From positions 122,330-186,329 of the forward strand of contig NZ_BCTQ01000009.1 in NCBI RefSeq assembly GCF_001571365.1: 64,000 bases of DNA, in the 5' to 3' direction. This DNA is from Achromobacter denitrificans NBRC 15125 (GTDB taxonomy: Bacteria; Pseudomonadota; Gammaproteobacteria; Burkholderiales; Burkholderiaceae_B). Below are positions 25,279-36,083 of the stretch, in pieces. The notes beneath the pieces are model-generated. The model was not told the DNA's origin. It did no database searches and saw only the letters and a program-made list of their open reading frames with translations. Each line of letters begins with the position of its first letter. Position 1 is the first letter of the stretch. The translations under genes were made by a program, and so were the position numbers.

Positions 25279-25674
25279 CTACGCGCGCGCTTCCGGCTCC
25301 GCGTAGCTGCCGTCCTCGCGATGGGTTTCCTGCCCGCTCAAGGGCGGATTGAACACGCATACCAGCCGCAGATCCCCCTTCAGGGCGCGCAGCACGTGCT
25401 GGTCGTTCTTGTCCAGCGCGTACAGGGTGCCCGGCGTGATGGGATACACCGTGCCGGTCGCCACGTCCTCGACTTCTCCCTCGCCTTCCATGCAGTAGTT
25501 CGCTTCGTAGTGATGCTTGTAGTGCAGGTGCAGTTCGGCGCCTTCGAAGACGCGGGTTTCGTGCACGGAGTAGCCGATGCCGTCGCGCTTGACGATGATG
25601 CGCTTGCTTTCCCAGCCCGGTCCCCGGGCGTGGCGTTCGGTGTCGGTCAATTCGTCGCTGTGGATAACTATCAT
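25279..25674 (-). CDS. Stand-alone EctC-like cupin (ectoine synthase family)
   Basis: The protein has 131 residues, the length of L-ectoine synthase. The EctC-like core is clear: ESKRIIVKRDG, then HETRVFEGAELHLHYKHHYEANYCMEGEGE and a C-terminal VFNPPLSGQETHREDGSY. EctC closes the ring of N-gamma-acetyl-diaminobutyrate to make ectoine. No ectA, ectB or ectD is present, so biosynthesis from aspartate semialdehyde is not encoded here. In this uptake/hydrolase setting the enzyme may cyclise or open a ring of an imported compound. It is the last gene of the amidase operon, 29 bp after amidase. A perfect DnaA-box 9-mer (25659-25667) lies over codons 3-6. Confidence 0.88.
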   Translation of the reverse strand: MIVIHSDELTDTERHARGPGWESKRIIVKRDGIGYSVHETRVFEGAELHLHYKHHYEANYCMEGEGEVEDVATGTVYPITPGTLYALDKNDQHVLRALKGDLRLVCVFNPPLSGQETHREDGSYAEPEARA

Positions 25675-25703
25675 GGATGCAGATCCGCAAGGGAGTGGAG
25701 AAA

Positions 25704-27053
25704 TCAATTCCGGCGGCGCGTCGCCGATCCCAGCGCTTCTTCGATGCGCGTGGCGGCAAGCAGCAAGGCCCGGTCGCCGCCGCGCAGCCCGGTCGCCATC
25801 AGACCCACCGCCTTGCGGTCGGCGGGATCGCCCGGCAGCGAAATGCTGGGCAGGTCCAGGCGGTTCGCGAACTCCGCCAGGCTGAATGCCCGGGCGTTTT
25901 CGCGCAGATACCTGTCCTTGTCTTCCAGCAGGGCCACCGGCGGCGGCAGCATGGGCACCGTGGGCGTCAGCACCGCATCGGCGCCCGCCATCAGCGCGTC
26001 GTATTCCCGGCCCAGTTCCGCGAGCCTGCGCTGCGCGGAAAGGTAGGTATGCGCCGGCACTTGCGCGCCCAGCAGCATGCGTGGCCCCACGCGCGGGTCG
26101 TAGCGGTCCGCGTCGGCCGCCAGGCGCGTCGCGTGCAGCATGTAGGCCTCGGCCGCGATGATGCCGCCGTCGCGCGCCACGGCGCCGGCCTGTGCCACGC
26201 AGGGCATCGCCACGCGGCGCAGCACCGCGCCCGCATCCATCAGTCGCTCCAGCCACGCCGAGAATGCGCGCCGCACCTCGGCGTCCAGCTGGTCCTCGAC
26301 ATGATCAGGCACCACGAAAATCCGGCTCGCCAGAGGCGCCGCGCCGCAAGCGGCGGGCGCCGCGGCGCGAGCCTCCCCGGGCACCAGCGCCTTATCCACA
26401 CGCAGGCATTGCGCGGCATCGGTGGCGATGACGCCCGGCACGTCGAAGCTCGGCGACAGATACATCATGCCCGCGTCGTGATAGCGGCGTCGCGAGGGCT
26501 TGAACCCCGCGACGCCGCAGAAGGCCGCCGGAATGCGCGCGGAGCCGCTGGTATCCGACGCCAGCGCGAGGTCCGCCATGCCCAGCGCCACCGCGACGGC
26601 GCCGCCGCTGGTGGATCCGCCGGCCACGCGCGGCGTGTCGGCCATGCGGGGAGACAGGGGCGTGCCGTAAGTGGCGTTCAAGCCCAGGGCGCCATAGGCG
26701 AACTCGGTCATGTTGTTCTGCGCCAGCAGCACGGCGCCCGCTTGCCGCAAAGCGCGCACTAGCGGCGCATCCTCGGCCGCGGCCGGCGCATCGGCCAGCA
26801 CACGCGACCCCGCGTGCGTCGTCCATCCGCGCACGTCGAAACAGGCTTTCACCCCCAGCACCATGCCGGCCAGCGGCTCCCTGCCGGGCGCCAACCGCCG
26901 CAACGCGTCGCGTGCGCGCGCCTCGGCGAGCGCGCCCTCATCGCGGCGCGCCAGCAGCGCCAGCGCGGCGGCGGCGGGTTCCGCTTCGATCCGATCCAGG
27001 CACGCCGATACCGCCTTCGACGACAGGCCGAACTCGTCAGGAGACATGGACAT
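25704..27053 (-). CDS. Amidase signature family protein
   Basis: The protein has 449 residues. The Ser-cisSer-Lys triad is visible: Lys69 in LGVKACFDVRG, cis-Ser149 in AGGSTSGGAVAVALG, and the nucleophile Ser171 in DTSGSARIPAAFCG. Relatives hydrolyse amides or carbamates in the cytoplasm (AtzF, GatA-like, acylamidases). Its ATG overlaps the end of the permease-ATPase gene by 17 bp; a second ATG two codons later is possible. Within the cassette it probably removes an acyl group or releases ammonia from the imported compound. A perfect DnaA-box 9-mer (26392-26400) encodes Val-Asp-Lys. Confidence 0.9.
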   Translation of the reverse strand: MSMSPDEFGLSSKAVSACLDRIEAEPAAAALALLARRDEGALAEARARDALRRLAPGREPLAGMVLGVKACFDVRGWTTHAGSRVLADAPAAAEDAPLVRALRQAGAVLLAQNNMTEFAYGALGLNATYGTPLSPRMADTPRVAGGSTSGGAVAVALGMADLALASDTSGSARIPAAFCGVAGFKPSRRRYHDAGMMYLSPSFDVPGVIATDAAQCLRVDKALVPGEARAAAPAACGAAPLASRIFVVPDHVEDQLDAEVRRAFSAWLERLMDAGAVLRRVAMPCVAQAGAVARDGGIIAAEAYMLHATRLAADADRYDPRVGPRMLLGAQVPAHTYLSAQRRLAELGREYDALMAGADAVLTPTVPMLPPPVALLEDKDRYLRENARAFSLAEFANRLDLPSISLPGDPADRKAVGLMATGLRGGDRALLLAATRIEEALGSATRRRN

Positions 27054-28545
27054 GGCTCAGGAAATCCTTCACGCGCGGATCCGCGCTGCCCAACACCTCG
27101 GCCGGCGGCGCGTCGAGCAGCACGCGGCCGGCCTCCATGAACACCACCCGGTCCGACACCTTGAACGCGAAGCCCATCTCGTGCGTCACGATCAACATCG
27201 TCATGCCCTCGCGCGCCAGCGTTTCGACCACCTTCAGCACCTCGGCCACCAGTTCCGGATCCAGCGCCGACGTGGGTTCGTCGAACAGCATGATGGACGG
27301 CCGCATCGCCAGGGCGCGGGCGATCGCCACCCGCTGCTGCTGGCCGCCTGAGAGCTGGTGCGGATACTTGTGCGCGTGGTCCAGCATGCCGACCTTGTTG
27401 AGCAGCACCAGCGCTTCGCGCCGCGGCGCATCGCCGCTGCCGCGCCGGTGGTAGGCCGGCGCCAGCATGACGTTCTGCAGCACCGTCTTGTGCGGGAACA
27501 GGTTGAAGCTCTGGAACACCATGCCGATGTCGAGGATGCGCTCGCCTGGACCGTTCTGCGCGCCCGCGCCCGGCGATCCCAGGAACGGCTTGCCATGCAG
27601 CAGCACCTCGCCGCCGTCCAGCGTTTCCAGGCCGTTCAGGGTCCGTATCAGGGACGTCTTGCCCGAGCCGGACGGGCCGATGATGCTGATGACTTCGCCG
27701 GTCTGCACGATCAGGTCGATGCCCTTGAGCACCTCATGGTCGCCGAAGGACTTGCGCGCCTGCCTCACTTCGAGCGCGGGCGCATCGTCGACGGCCGTGC
27801 GCGCGGGCCGGGACTCTCCCTCCCGCAGCTCGCGCCGCACCTGTTCGTCCAACGCCAGCGGCTTCGGCGCGCGCCGCAGGATGTTCATGTGCGACTCCAG
27901 CCAGCCCAGCAGCTTGTCGAACAGCGTCACGATCAGCACGTAGTACAGCGCCACCGCCAACATGGTCTCGAAGACCAGGAAGTTCTGCGTGTACAGCCGC
28001 TGCCCCACCAGCAGGATCTCGGCCAGCGAAATCACCGATACCAGCGACGTCAGCTTGGCGATCGTGATGAACTCGTTGCTGAGCGCCGGCAGCGCGATGC
28101 GCAGCGCCTGCGGGATCACGATCATCCGCTGGATGCCGGCATAGCGGATGCCCAGCGCGCGTCCGGCCTCGACCTGCCCGCGCGGCACGCCGAGGATGCC
28201 GCCGCGATGTATCTCGGCGATGAAGGCGGTTTCGCTCACGACCAGCGCGGTCAGGCCGGCATAGAACGGGTCGGACAGCAGGGCGCCCGCCGCGGGAAAG
28301 ACCTGCGGCAGGTTATAGATGAACACCAGCAGCACCAGCAGGGGCAGGCTGCGGAAGAACCAGATGTACAGCCCCGCCAGCCGGCTCACGACGGGATTCT
28401 TCGCCTGCTTTCCCAGCGCCAGCAGGAAGCCCGCCGCCACGCCTACCACCCACGTCGCCGTGCTCAGCTTCACCACCACCCAGCACGCCTTCCAGAAGTC
28501 GGTGTCCCACAGCAGGCTGACGGCGTAATCCCAATCGAAATGCAT
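27037..28545 (-). CDS. Fused polar amino acid ABC permease-ATPase
   Basis: The protein has 502 residues, about twice the size of either domain. Residues 1-220 form a HisM/GltK-type permease with membrane segments at about 25-50, 60-85, 95-115 and 190-215 and the coupling loop EAGRALGIRYAG at 126-137. A linker of about 35 residues leads to the ATPase at about 256-502, with Walker A GPSGSGKTS at 290-298, signature [15 protein letters not shown] and Walker [14 protein letters not shown]. Only one permease is encoded, so the importer would be a homodimer of the fusion. It lies between the binding-protein and amidase genes in one operon. Confidence 0.93.
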   Translation of the reverse strand: MHFDWDYAVSLLWDTDFWKACWVVVKLSTATWVVGVAAGFLLALGKQAKNPVVSRLAGLYIWFFRSLPLLVLLVFIYNLPQVFPAAGALLSDPFYAGLTALVVSETAFIAEIHRGGILGVPRGQVEAGRALGIRYAGIQRMIVIPQALRIALPALSNEFITIAKLTSLVSVISLAEILLVGQRLYTQNFLVFETMLAVALYYVLIVTLFDKLLGWLESHMNILRRAPKPLALDEQVRRELREGESRPARTAVDDAPALEVRQARKSFGDHEVLKGIDLIVQTGEVISIIGPSGSGKTSLIRTLNGLETLDGGEVLLHGKPFLGSPGAGAQNGPGERILDIGMVFQSFNLFPHKTVLQNVMLAPAYHRRGSGDAPRREALVLLNKVGMLDHAHKYPHQLSGGQQQRVAIARALAMRPSIMLFDEPTSALDPELVAEVLKVVETLAREGMTMLIVTHEMGFAFKVSDRVVFMEAGRVLLDAPPAEVLGSADPRVKDFLSHVHVS

Positions 28546-28566
28546 GTTGCTGCTTCCGTCTCGGCG

Positions 28567-29418
28567 TTAGCGGGCCGGGCCGGTCAAGGCGGCCTGGATT
28601 TCGGCCGCGGTCGGCTCCTCCAGTCCGTAGCGGGCCAGCAGCGCCTGGTATTCGCCGCTCTCGCGGGCGCGCTGCAGCGCGCCGTTCAACGCTCCCTGGA
28701 GGTCCTTGGACTCCTTGTTGATCCCCAGCCCGATCACGATGGGATAGAGCAGGGCGGTGGAGCTCACCTTCAGGCCGTCCTTCGACTGCGCCAGCATGCC
28801 GTGCACCACCGCGGCATCCTCGATCATCGCGTCGGCCGCTTGCGAGCGCAGCGCCATCATCGCCTCGGGGGAAGTCGGGAACTCCAGCACCTTGATTTCG
28901 CCCTGTCCCTTGGCTTGGCAGGTCTCGCGCGATACCTTCTGCAGCTTCGGCGTCCAGGACGCGCCCTTGATCGAGGCCACCCGTTTGCCGCACAGGGCCT
29001 CCGGGCCGGCCGGCGCGTACGAACTGGCGGACAGCACCACCAGCGAGGCGCCGGTCTTGAGGTAGGGAATGAAGTCGATCAGCTTGGTGCGCTCCGGCGT
29101 CACGTACAGGGCGGACGCCACCGCGTCGAAGCGATGCGCGCGCATGCCCAGGATCAGGTCGGGAAAGCGCGTGTCGACGAACACCGGCTTCAGCGACAGC
29201 TTGGAGGCCAGCAACCGGGAGAAGTCCGCGTCGAAGCCGGCGGGCTTGCCGGATTCCAGGTAGGCATAGGGCGGATAGGTGAGATCCGAGCCCACCGTCA
29301 GGCTGTCGGCCTTGATGGTGGAGGCAGCGTGGACCAGCGAAGAGGCTGCGCACAACATGAAAGCGGCCAGTGCGCGCGCGGCCCCGCGCCGCGATGCCGC
29401 CAGAATCGTAGTGGACAT
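28567..29418 (-). CDS. Polar amino acid-type ABC transporter substrate-binding protein
   Basis: The protein has 283 residues from the ATG at 29416-29418, preceded by AGGGGA. The signal peptide ends at about residue 31 (SSLVHA). The mature chain has the family-3 solute-binding layout: LTVGSDLTYPPYAYLESGKPAGFDADF near the start and an RFDAVASALYVTPERTKLIDFIPY ligand-site stretch. It is the first gene of the importer-amidase-EctC-like operon, and its upstream region carries the second copy of the cassette palindrome. The binding family covers amino acids, opines and ectoines. Confidence 0.92.
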   Translation of the reverse strand: MSTTILAASRRGAARALAAFMLCAASSLVHAASTIKADSLTVGSDLTYPPYAYLESGKPAGFDADFSRLLASKLSLKPVFVDTRFPDLILGMRAHRFDAVASALYVTPERTKLIDFIPYLKTGASLVVLSASSYAPAGPEALCGKRVASIKGASWTPKLQKVSRETCQAKGQGEIKVLEFPTSPEAMMALRSQAADAMIEDAAVVHGMLAQSKDGLKVSSTALLYPIVIGLGINKESKDLQGALNGALQRARESGEYQALLARYGLEEPTAAEIQAALTGPAR

Positions 29419-29495
29419 GATTTCCCCTATTGAACGCCCTGGAACCCGCGGCAAGACTGGACCTGCGCAACGCCGGGAGGCATTTCCCGCACCAG

Positions 29496-29510
29496 AATTG
29501 TTGAACAATT
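29496..29510 (-). promoter_or_regulatory. GntR operator candidate before the binding-protein gene
   Basis: AATTGTTgAACAATT is a perfect 15-bp palindrome centred on 29503, 78 bp before the ATG at 29418. Read toward the gene, its inner 13 bases are identical to the palindrome at 23507-23519. The two copies lie at the outer ends of the cassette and before the two transcription units, with nothing similar seen elsewhere in the window. Confidence 0.72.
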
Positions 29511-29581
29511 TTTGCGATTCTGCGGCAATGGGGAAGCAGCGGATATGGGTACTTTCCCTAGCGGATTGGGGCGCGGCAAAG

Positions 29582-29613
29582 AAAAAGGCCGGCCCCAAAA
29601 CGGGGCCGGCCTT
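29582..29613 (-). terminator. Rho-independent terminator of gyrB
   Basis: On the minus strand, a GC-rich stem of 12 bp (arms 29602-29613 and 29585-29596) with a short loop is followed by a run that reads as A at 29582-29586. It lies 28 bp beyond the gyrB stop codon. Confidence 0.85.
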
Positions 29614-29640
29614 GTGCGCGGAGGGGCGGCGAAACGGCGC

Positions 29641-32106
<2,466 letters not shown>

Positions 32107-32185
32107 TTAAAGAACGGCCTGGCGGCCGGACCGCCCGCGAGCCCTCAGGCCCGCAAGCGGCACAAACCCACGATAGGCGCGCGGA

Positions 32186-33295
32186 TCAAATCCGCATGGG
32201 CATGACGACGTACTTGAACTGGTCGTCTTCGGGCAGGGTGATGAGCGCCGACGCGTTGGCATCGGGCATGACCGACCACTGGATGTTGTCGACCTTGACG
32301 TTCGACAGCACGTCGAGCAGGTAGCCGACGTTGAAGCCGACGTCCAGCGCTTCATGGCCGTAATCGATGTCGATTTCTTCCTGCGCCTCTTCCTGTTCGG
32401 CGTTAGAGGACGAGATCTTCATCTGGTTCTGCGCCAGTTGCAGGCGCACGCCCTTGAACTTGTCGGTGGTCAGGATGGCGGCGCGCTGCAGGCTGCCCTG
32501 GAGCGCTTCGCGGCCGACCAGGAAGTGGCGCGTGTAGTTGGTCGGGATCACGCGGGTGAAATCGGGGAACTTGCCTTCGACCAGCTTGGACACCAGCTCC
32601 ACGTCGCCGAAGCGGAAGCGGATCTGGCCCGGCGCCACGTCGATGGAGACGGGCTCGTCGGAGTCTTCCAGCAGGCGCTGCATTTCCAGCACAGTCTTGC
32701 GCGGCACGATCACTTCGTGGCGTTCGCTGATGCCGTCGGCCTCGGTGGAGCAGTGCGCCAGGCGGTGGCCGTCGGTGGCGACCGCTCGCACGCGGCCCGG
32801 CTCGAACACCAGCAGCATGCCGTTCAGGTAATAGCGGATGTCCTGTTGAGCCATGGCGAAGTGCACCATGTTGAACAGGTGGCGCAGCGTGCGCTGCGGC
32901 ATGGTCAGCGATACGTCCCACTGCTCGGGCTGGGCCACGGTGGGGAATTCGCTGGCGGCCAGCGTCTGCAATGCGAAGCGGCTCTTGGCCGACTGCACCG
33001 ACAGCTTGTTGCTGGCCAGCGCCAGGCGCACGTCGCCCGTGTCCGGCAGCGCCTTCAGGATGTCCAGCAGCTTGCGCGCCGCGACGGTGGTGGACTCGTT
33101 GTCCTGGCCCACGCCGAAGTCGGCATGGGTGGTGATCTGTACTTCGAGGTCGGTCGCAATGAAGGCAACCTTGTTGCCTTCCTTGCGCATCAGGATGTTC
33201 GCCAGGATGGGCAGGGTATGGCGTCTTTCGACGATGCCCGCCACAGTCGACAGCGGTTTCAGCAATGCATCGCGTGTGGTTTGTACGAGTTGCAT
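32186..33295 (-). CDS. dnaN: DNA polymerase III beta sliding clamp
   Basis: The protein has 369 residues from the ATG at 33293-33295. This start was chosen over the ATG 6 bp upstream because AAAGGA lies at proper spacing before it and would touch the other; it also gives the standard length and the usual opening MQLVQTTRDALLKPLS. The beta clamp encircles DNA and tethers polymerase III. Landmarks are HTLPILANILMRKEGN, LPDTGDVRLALASNKLSVQS and the C-terminal YVVMPMRI. It starts 2 bp after the dnaA stop codon, so translation is likely coupled. Confidence 0.97.
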   Translation of the reverse strand: MQLVQTTRDALLKPLSTVAGIVERRHTLPILANILMRKEGNKVAFIATDLEVQITTHADFGVGQDNESTTVAARKLLDILKALPDTGDVRLALASNKLSVQSAKSRFALQTLAASEFPTVAQPEQWDVSLTMPQRTLRHLFNMVHFAMAQQDIRYYLNGMLLVFEPGRVRAVATDGHRLAHCSTEADGISERHEVIVPRKTVLEMQRLLEDSDEPVSIDVAPGQIRFRFGDVELVSKLVEGKFPDFTRVIPTNYTRHFLVGREALQGSLQRAAILTTDKFKGVRLQLAQNQMKISSSNAEQEEAQEEIDIDYGHEALDVGFNVGYLLDVLSNVKVDNIQWSVMPDANASALITLPEDDQFKYVVMPMRI

Positions 33296-33297
33296 GT

Positions 33298-34761
33298 TCA
33301 TCCTTTTAGAGTTTGTTCCAACACGTGCAGGGTATGGTTGAGCTCCGCTTGCTTGGCGCGGGCGTCGGAAATCTTGCGTACGGCATGCAGTACGGTGGTG
33401 TGATCACGGCCACCGAACAGATCGCCGATTTCCGGCAGGCTTTTCTGGGTCAGCTCCTTCGCCAGGTACATCGCGACCTGACGCGGCAAGGCGATATTGG
33501 CGGGCCGGCGTTTCGAGTACATGTCGGCCACCTTGATCTTGTAGAAGTCCGCCACCGTTTTCTGGATGTTCTCCACGGTGATCTGCCCGTTGGACACGGA
33601 CAGCAGATCCTTCAGGGCTTCCTTGCAGACATCCACCGTCAGCACGTCGCGGCCGTGGAAGCGCGCGTAGGCCAGGACCTTGCGCAGCGCGCCCTCCAGC
33701 TCGCGCACGTTGCTGCGCAGATGCTTGGCGATGAAGAACGCGACTTCCTCGGGCATGGGCACGCCTTCGGATTCCGCCTTGCGCAGCAGGATCGCCACGC
33801 GCATCTCCAGTTCCGGCGGCTCGATGGCGACCGTCAGGCCGGAATCGAAACGCGAGATCAGCCGGCTGTCGATGCCGGACAGTTCCTTCGGATAGGTATC
33901 GCTGGTGATGATGATCTGCTTGCGCTGGGCCACCATCGCCTCGAACGCATAGAAGAACTCTTCCTGCGTCCGGTTCTTGCCGGAGAAGAACTGGATATCG
34001 TCGATCAGCAGCAGATCGAGCGAGTGGTAGTAACGCTTGAAATCGTCGAACGCCTTGCGCTGGTAGGCCTTGACCACGTCGGACACGTACTGGTCGGCAT
34101 GCACGTAGCGCACGCGCACCCCCGTGCCCGCCGCCACCATGGCGTTGCCGATGGCGTGGATCAGGTGGGTCTTGCCCAGGCCCACGCCGCCGTACAGGAA
34201 CAGCGGGTTGTAGGACGTGCCCGGATTCTCGGCCACCTGCAGCGCGGCGGCGCGCGCCAGCTGGTTCGCCTTACCGGTAACGAAATTCTCGAACGTGAGA
34301 TCGGTGTTCAGGCGCGAACGCTCGTACACGATGTTCGCGGCATCCGCGTTCACCGCTTGCGCGGCCACCGTCGTCGCCGGCACGGCAGCGGGCTGAGCCG
34401 GCGCTACCGCGGGTCCGGGCGGTGGCGCGCCGCCTGAGGGGGAACCGCCGGACGGGTACGTTTGCGCGGGTTGCGCGGCGCGCACGGGCGCAACCGGCAT
34501 GCGCGGCGCGGTTCCCTGCGAAGGCAACTCGAACAGGACCTGCACCGGACGCTCGAACCACTCCGCGGCCAACGCTTCGATCTGGTGGGAAAAGTTCTTG
34601 CGCACCCAATCCAGCTTGAAGCGGTTGGGCGCGGCAACGCGCAGCACCGCCTGCGTCTCGTCATACGCAAGCGGGACCAGCGGTCGTATCCACGCGCTGA
34701 TTTGTTGGGGGGGGAGTTCCTGCTCAAGACGACTGACGCAGGTCTGCCAGAATTCTTTCAT
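33298..34761 (-). CDS. dnaA: Chromosomal replication initiator protein DnaA
   Basis: The protein has 487 residues from the ATG at 34759-34761, giving the family opening [16 protein letters not shown]; a TTG five codons earlier is less likely. Domain I is at about residues 1-85, followed by a Pro/Ala-rich domain II linker to about 155. The AAA+ domain has Walker [13 protein letters not shown], Walker [11 protein letters not shown] and the arginine-rich ISRFDSGL region. Domain IV carries the DnaA-box-reading motif [14 protein letters not shown]. DnaA-ATP opens oriC and autoregulates; a perfect DnaA box lies 45 bp upstream of the ATG. Confidence 0.97.
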   Translation of the reverse strand: MKEFWQTCVSRLEQELPPQQISAWIRPLVPLAYDETQAVLRVAAPNRFKLDWVRKNFSHQIEALAAEWFERPVQVLFELPSQGTAPRMPVAPVRAAQPAQTYPSGGSPSGGAPPPGPAVAPAQPAAVPATTVAAQAVNADAANIVYERSRLNTDLTFENFVTGKANQLARAAALQVAENPGTSYNPLFLYGGVGLGKTHLIHAIGNAMVAAGTGVRVRYVHADQYVSDVVKAYQRKAFDDFKRYYHSLDLLLIDDIQFFSGKNRTQEEFFYAFEAMVAQRKQIIITSDTYPKELSGIDSRLISRFDSGLTVAIEPPELEMRVAILLRKAESEGVPMPEEVAFFIAKHLRSNVRELEGALRKVLAYARFHGRDVLTVDVCKEALKDLLSVSNGQITVENIQKTVADFYKIKVADMYSKRRPANIALPRQVAMYLAKELTQKSLPEIGDLFGGRDHTTVLHAVRKISDARAKQAELNHTLHVLEQTLKG

Positions 34762-34805
34762 GTCGCTCTTATTCAAACCTCGATTCTACCTTGCCTGGGC
34801 TGGGG

Positions 34806-34814
34806 TTATCCACA
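34806..34814 (+). other. Perfect DnaA box upstream of dnaA
   Basis: TTATCCACA lies 45 bp before the dnaA ATG, in the dnaA promoter region, suitable for autorepression by DnaA. It is the only perfect box in the 428-bp dnaA-rpmH gap. Confidence 0.75.
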
Positions 34815-34854
34815 GGGTAGGGCATAAGTGTCCGCGCGCCGCAAGCTTAACTGT

Positions 34855-34883
34855 TTGACAAGACAGGGAAAACTTGCTGAAAT
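34855..34883 (+). promoter_or_regulatory. Candidate sigma-70 promoter for rpmH-rnpA-yidD-yidC
   Basis: A perfect TTGACA (34855-34860) is followed after 17 bp by TGAAAT (34878-34883), which matches four of six -10 bases. It would give an rpmH leader of about 300 bases. The rest of the 34762-35189 gap is moderately AT-rich and holds no gene and no AT-only unwinding element. Confidence 0.45.
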
Positions 34884-35189
34884 GGTGGGCTTTTCCGAAT
34901 TCTGTCTGTCAGAAGGTTTCACAGAGAGCTCGGCCGCGCTCGCCTGATAACGGTGTTTTCACCTGTATCGGCACAGCGATATGGCAACTGCTACACGCAA
35001 CTGTCATAGGGCAACCGCCCGGTTCTAGCTTCTATCGGTCGCCTGGGTTTTTCCCGGTCAGAGCCCCGTCTGCGAGTCGTTTCTTGCCTCTGTTGCAAAA
35101 ATGCCCGCCAGATACCCGCTACCTGAATACGCGACCAGGAACCCTCCGGGCAGGTCCCTTCTGACTTTTGTTCTTTTTGTGGATCGTCC

Positions 35190-35324
35190 ATGAAACGTAC
35201 CTACCAACCTTCCGTTACTCGTCGCAAGCGCACCCATGGCTTTCGCGTGCGCATGAAAACCCGCGCTGGCCGCGCCATCCTGAGCGCCCGCCGCGCCAAG
35301 GGCCGCAAGCGTCTGGCCGTCTAA
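35190..35324 (+). CDS. rpmH: 50S ribosomal protein L34
   Basis: The protein has 44 residues and begins [19 protein letters not shown], continuing to [16 protein letters not shown], an exact L34 layout: very basic and full length. It binds 23S rRNA in the large subunit. It starts the rightward rpmH-rnpA-yidD-yidC cluster, 49 bp before rnpA. Confidence 0.98.
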   Translation: MKRTYQPSVTRRKRTHGFRVRMKTRAGRAILSARRAKGRKRLAV

Positions 35325-35373
35325 GTCCTTGTCTTCCGGTTTTCCCGGAGACCTGACGCCCGACCCGCAGTCC

Positions 35374-35745
35374 ATGCCGCGCGCCACGCTTCCCCCGGAG
35401 GCGCGGCTGCATCGCCCCTCCGAGTTTGCCGCCGCCCTCAAAGGCCGGCGTCTTGCCCGAGGGGCGTTCTTCATTGTGAGCGCCGCTCCCAATGATCTGC
35501 CCCCCGGCCAGGACGCCTGTGCCCGCCTGGGCCTGGTGATCGCCAAGCGGTTCGCCGCCCACGCCAGCACGCGCAACGCCATCAAGCGGGTCATCCGCGA
35601 AGCGTTCCGTCACCGGCGCCTGGACCTCCCGGCCAAGGATTACGTCGTGCGTCTGCATAGCAAGGTCGCGCCCGCCACGCTCACCGCGCTCAAACGCGGC
35701 GTCAGGGCCGAAGTGGACGCTCACTTTGGACGTATCGCGCGATGA
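35374..35745 (+). CDS. rnpA: Ribonuclease P protein component
   Basis: The protein has 123 residues from the ATG at 35374. The RNase P protein signature is seen as [28 protein letters not shown] (residues about 54-81), which contacts the catalytic RNA and the pre-tRNA leader. An in-frame upstream start would overlap the rpmH 3' region and lacks similarity. The stop overlaps the yidD start (ATGA at 35742-35745). Confidence 0.95.
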   Translation: MPRATLPPEARLHRPSEFAAALKGRRLARGAFFIVSAAPNDLPPGQDACARLGLVIAKRFAAHASTRNAIKRVIREAFRHRRLDLPAKDYVVRLHSKVAPATLTALKRGVRAEVDAHFGRIAR

Positions 35746-36035
35746 GCGGGCGTAGCCGAAAGCTGGGGGCTGCATTACTCATTGCCCCGATCCGGTTCTA
35801 CAGATTCTTTCTGAGTCCCTGGATCGGCAGGCAATGCCGCTTTACCCCTACCTGCTCGGCGTATGCGATCGAAGCGATCGAACGCCACGGCGCCTGGCGC
35901 GGCTTCTGGCTCGCGGTCCGGCGTATCGGGCGCTGCCACCCGTGGTCGCCCGGCGGGTTGGATCCGGTTCCGCCGGCCAAGGGAACCAATGGCACCCAGT
36001 GCTGTTCCCACAGCCACCGCATCGAGCATGATTGA
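35742..36035 (+). CDS. yidD: Membrane protein insertion efficiency factor YidD
   Basis: The protein has 97 residues. The YidD motif is clear: [34 protein letters not shown] and then [18 protein letters not shown], with the conserved Cys residues. It is a small amphipathic inner-membrane-associated protein that assists YidC. It overlaps rnpA by four bases and lies 48 bp upstream of yidC. Confidence 0.96.
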   Translation: MSGRSRKLGAALLIAPIRFYRFFLSPWIGRQCRFTPTCSAYAIEAIERHGAWRGFWLAVRRIGRCHPWSPGGLDPVPPAKGTNGTQCCSHSHRIEHD

Positions 36036-36083
36036 CGCTAAACTGGCGGGCTTTGCTGGCCCGTATTCACTTCAGTAGGCACC

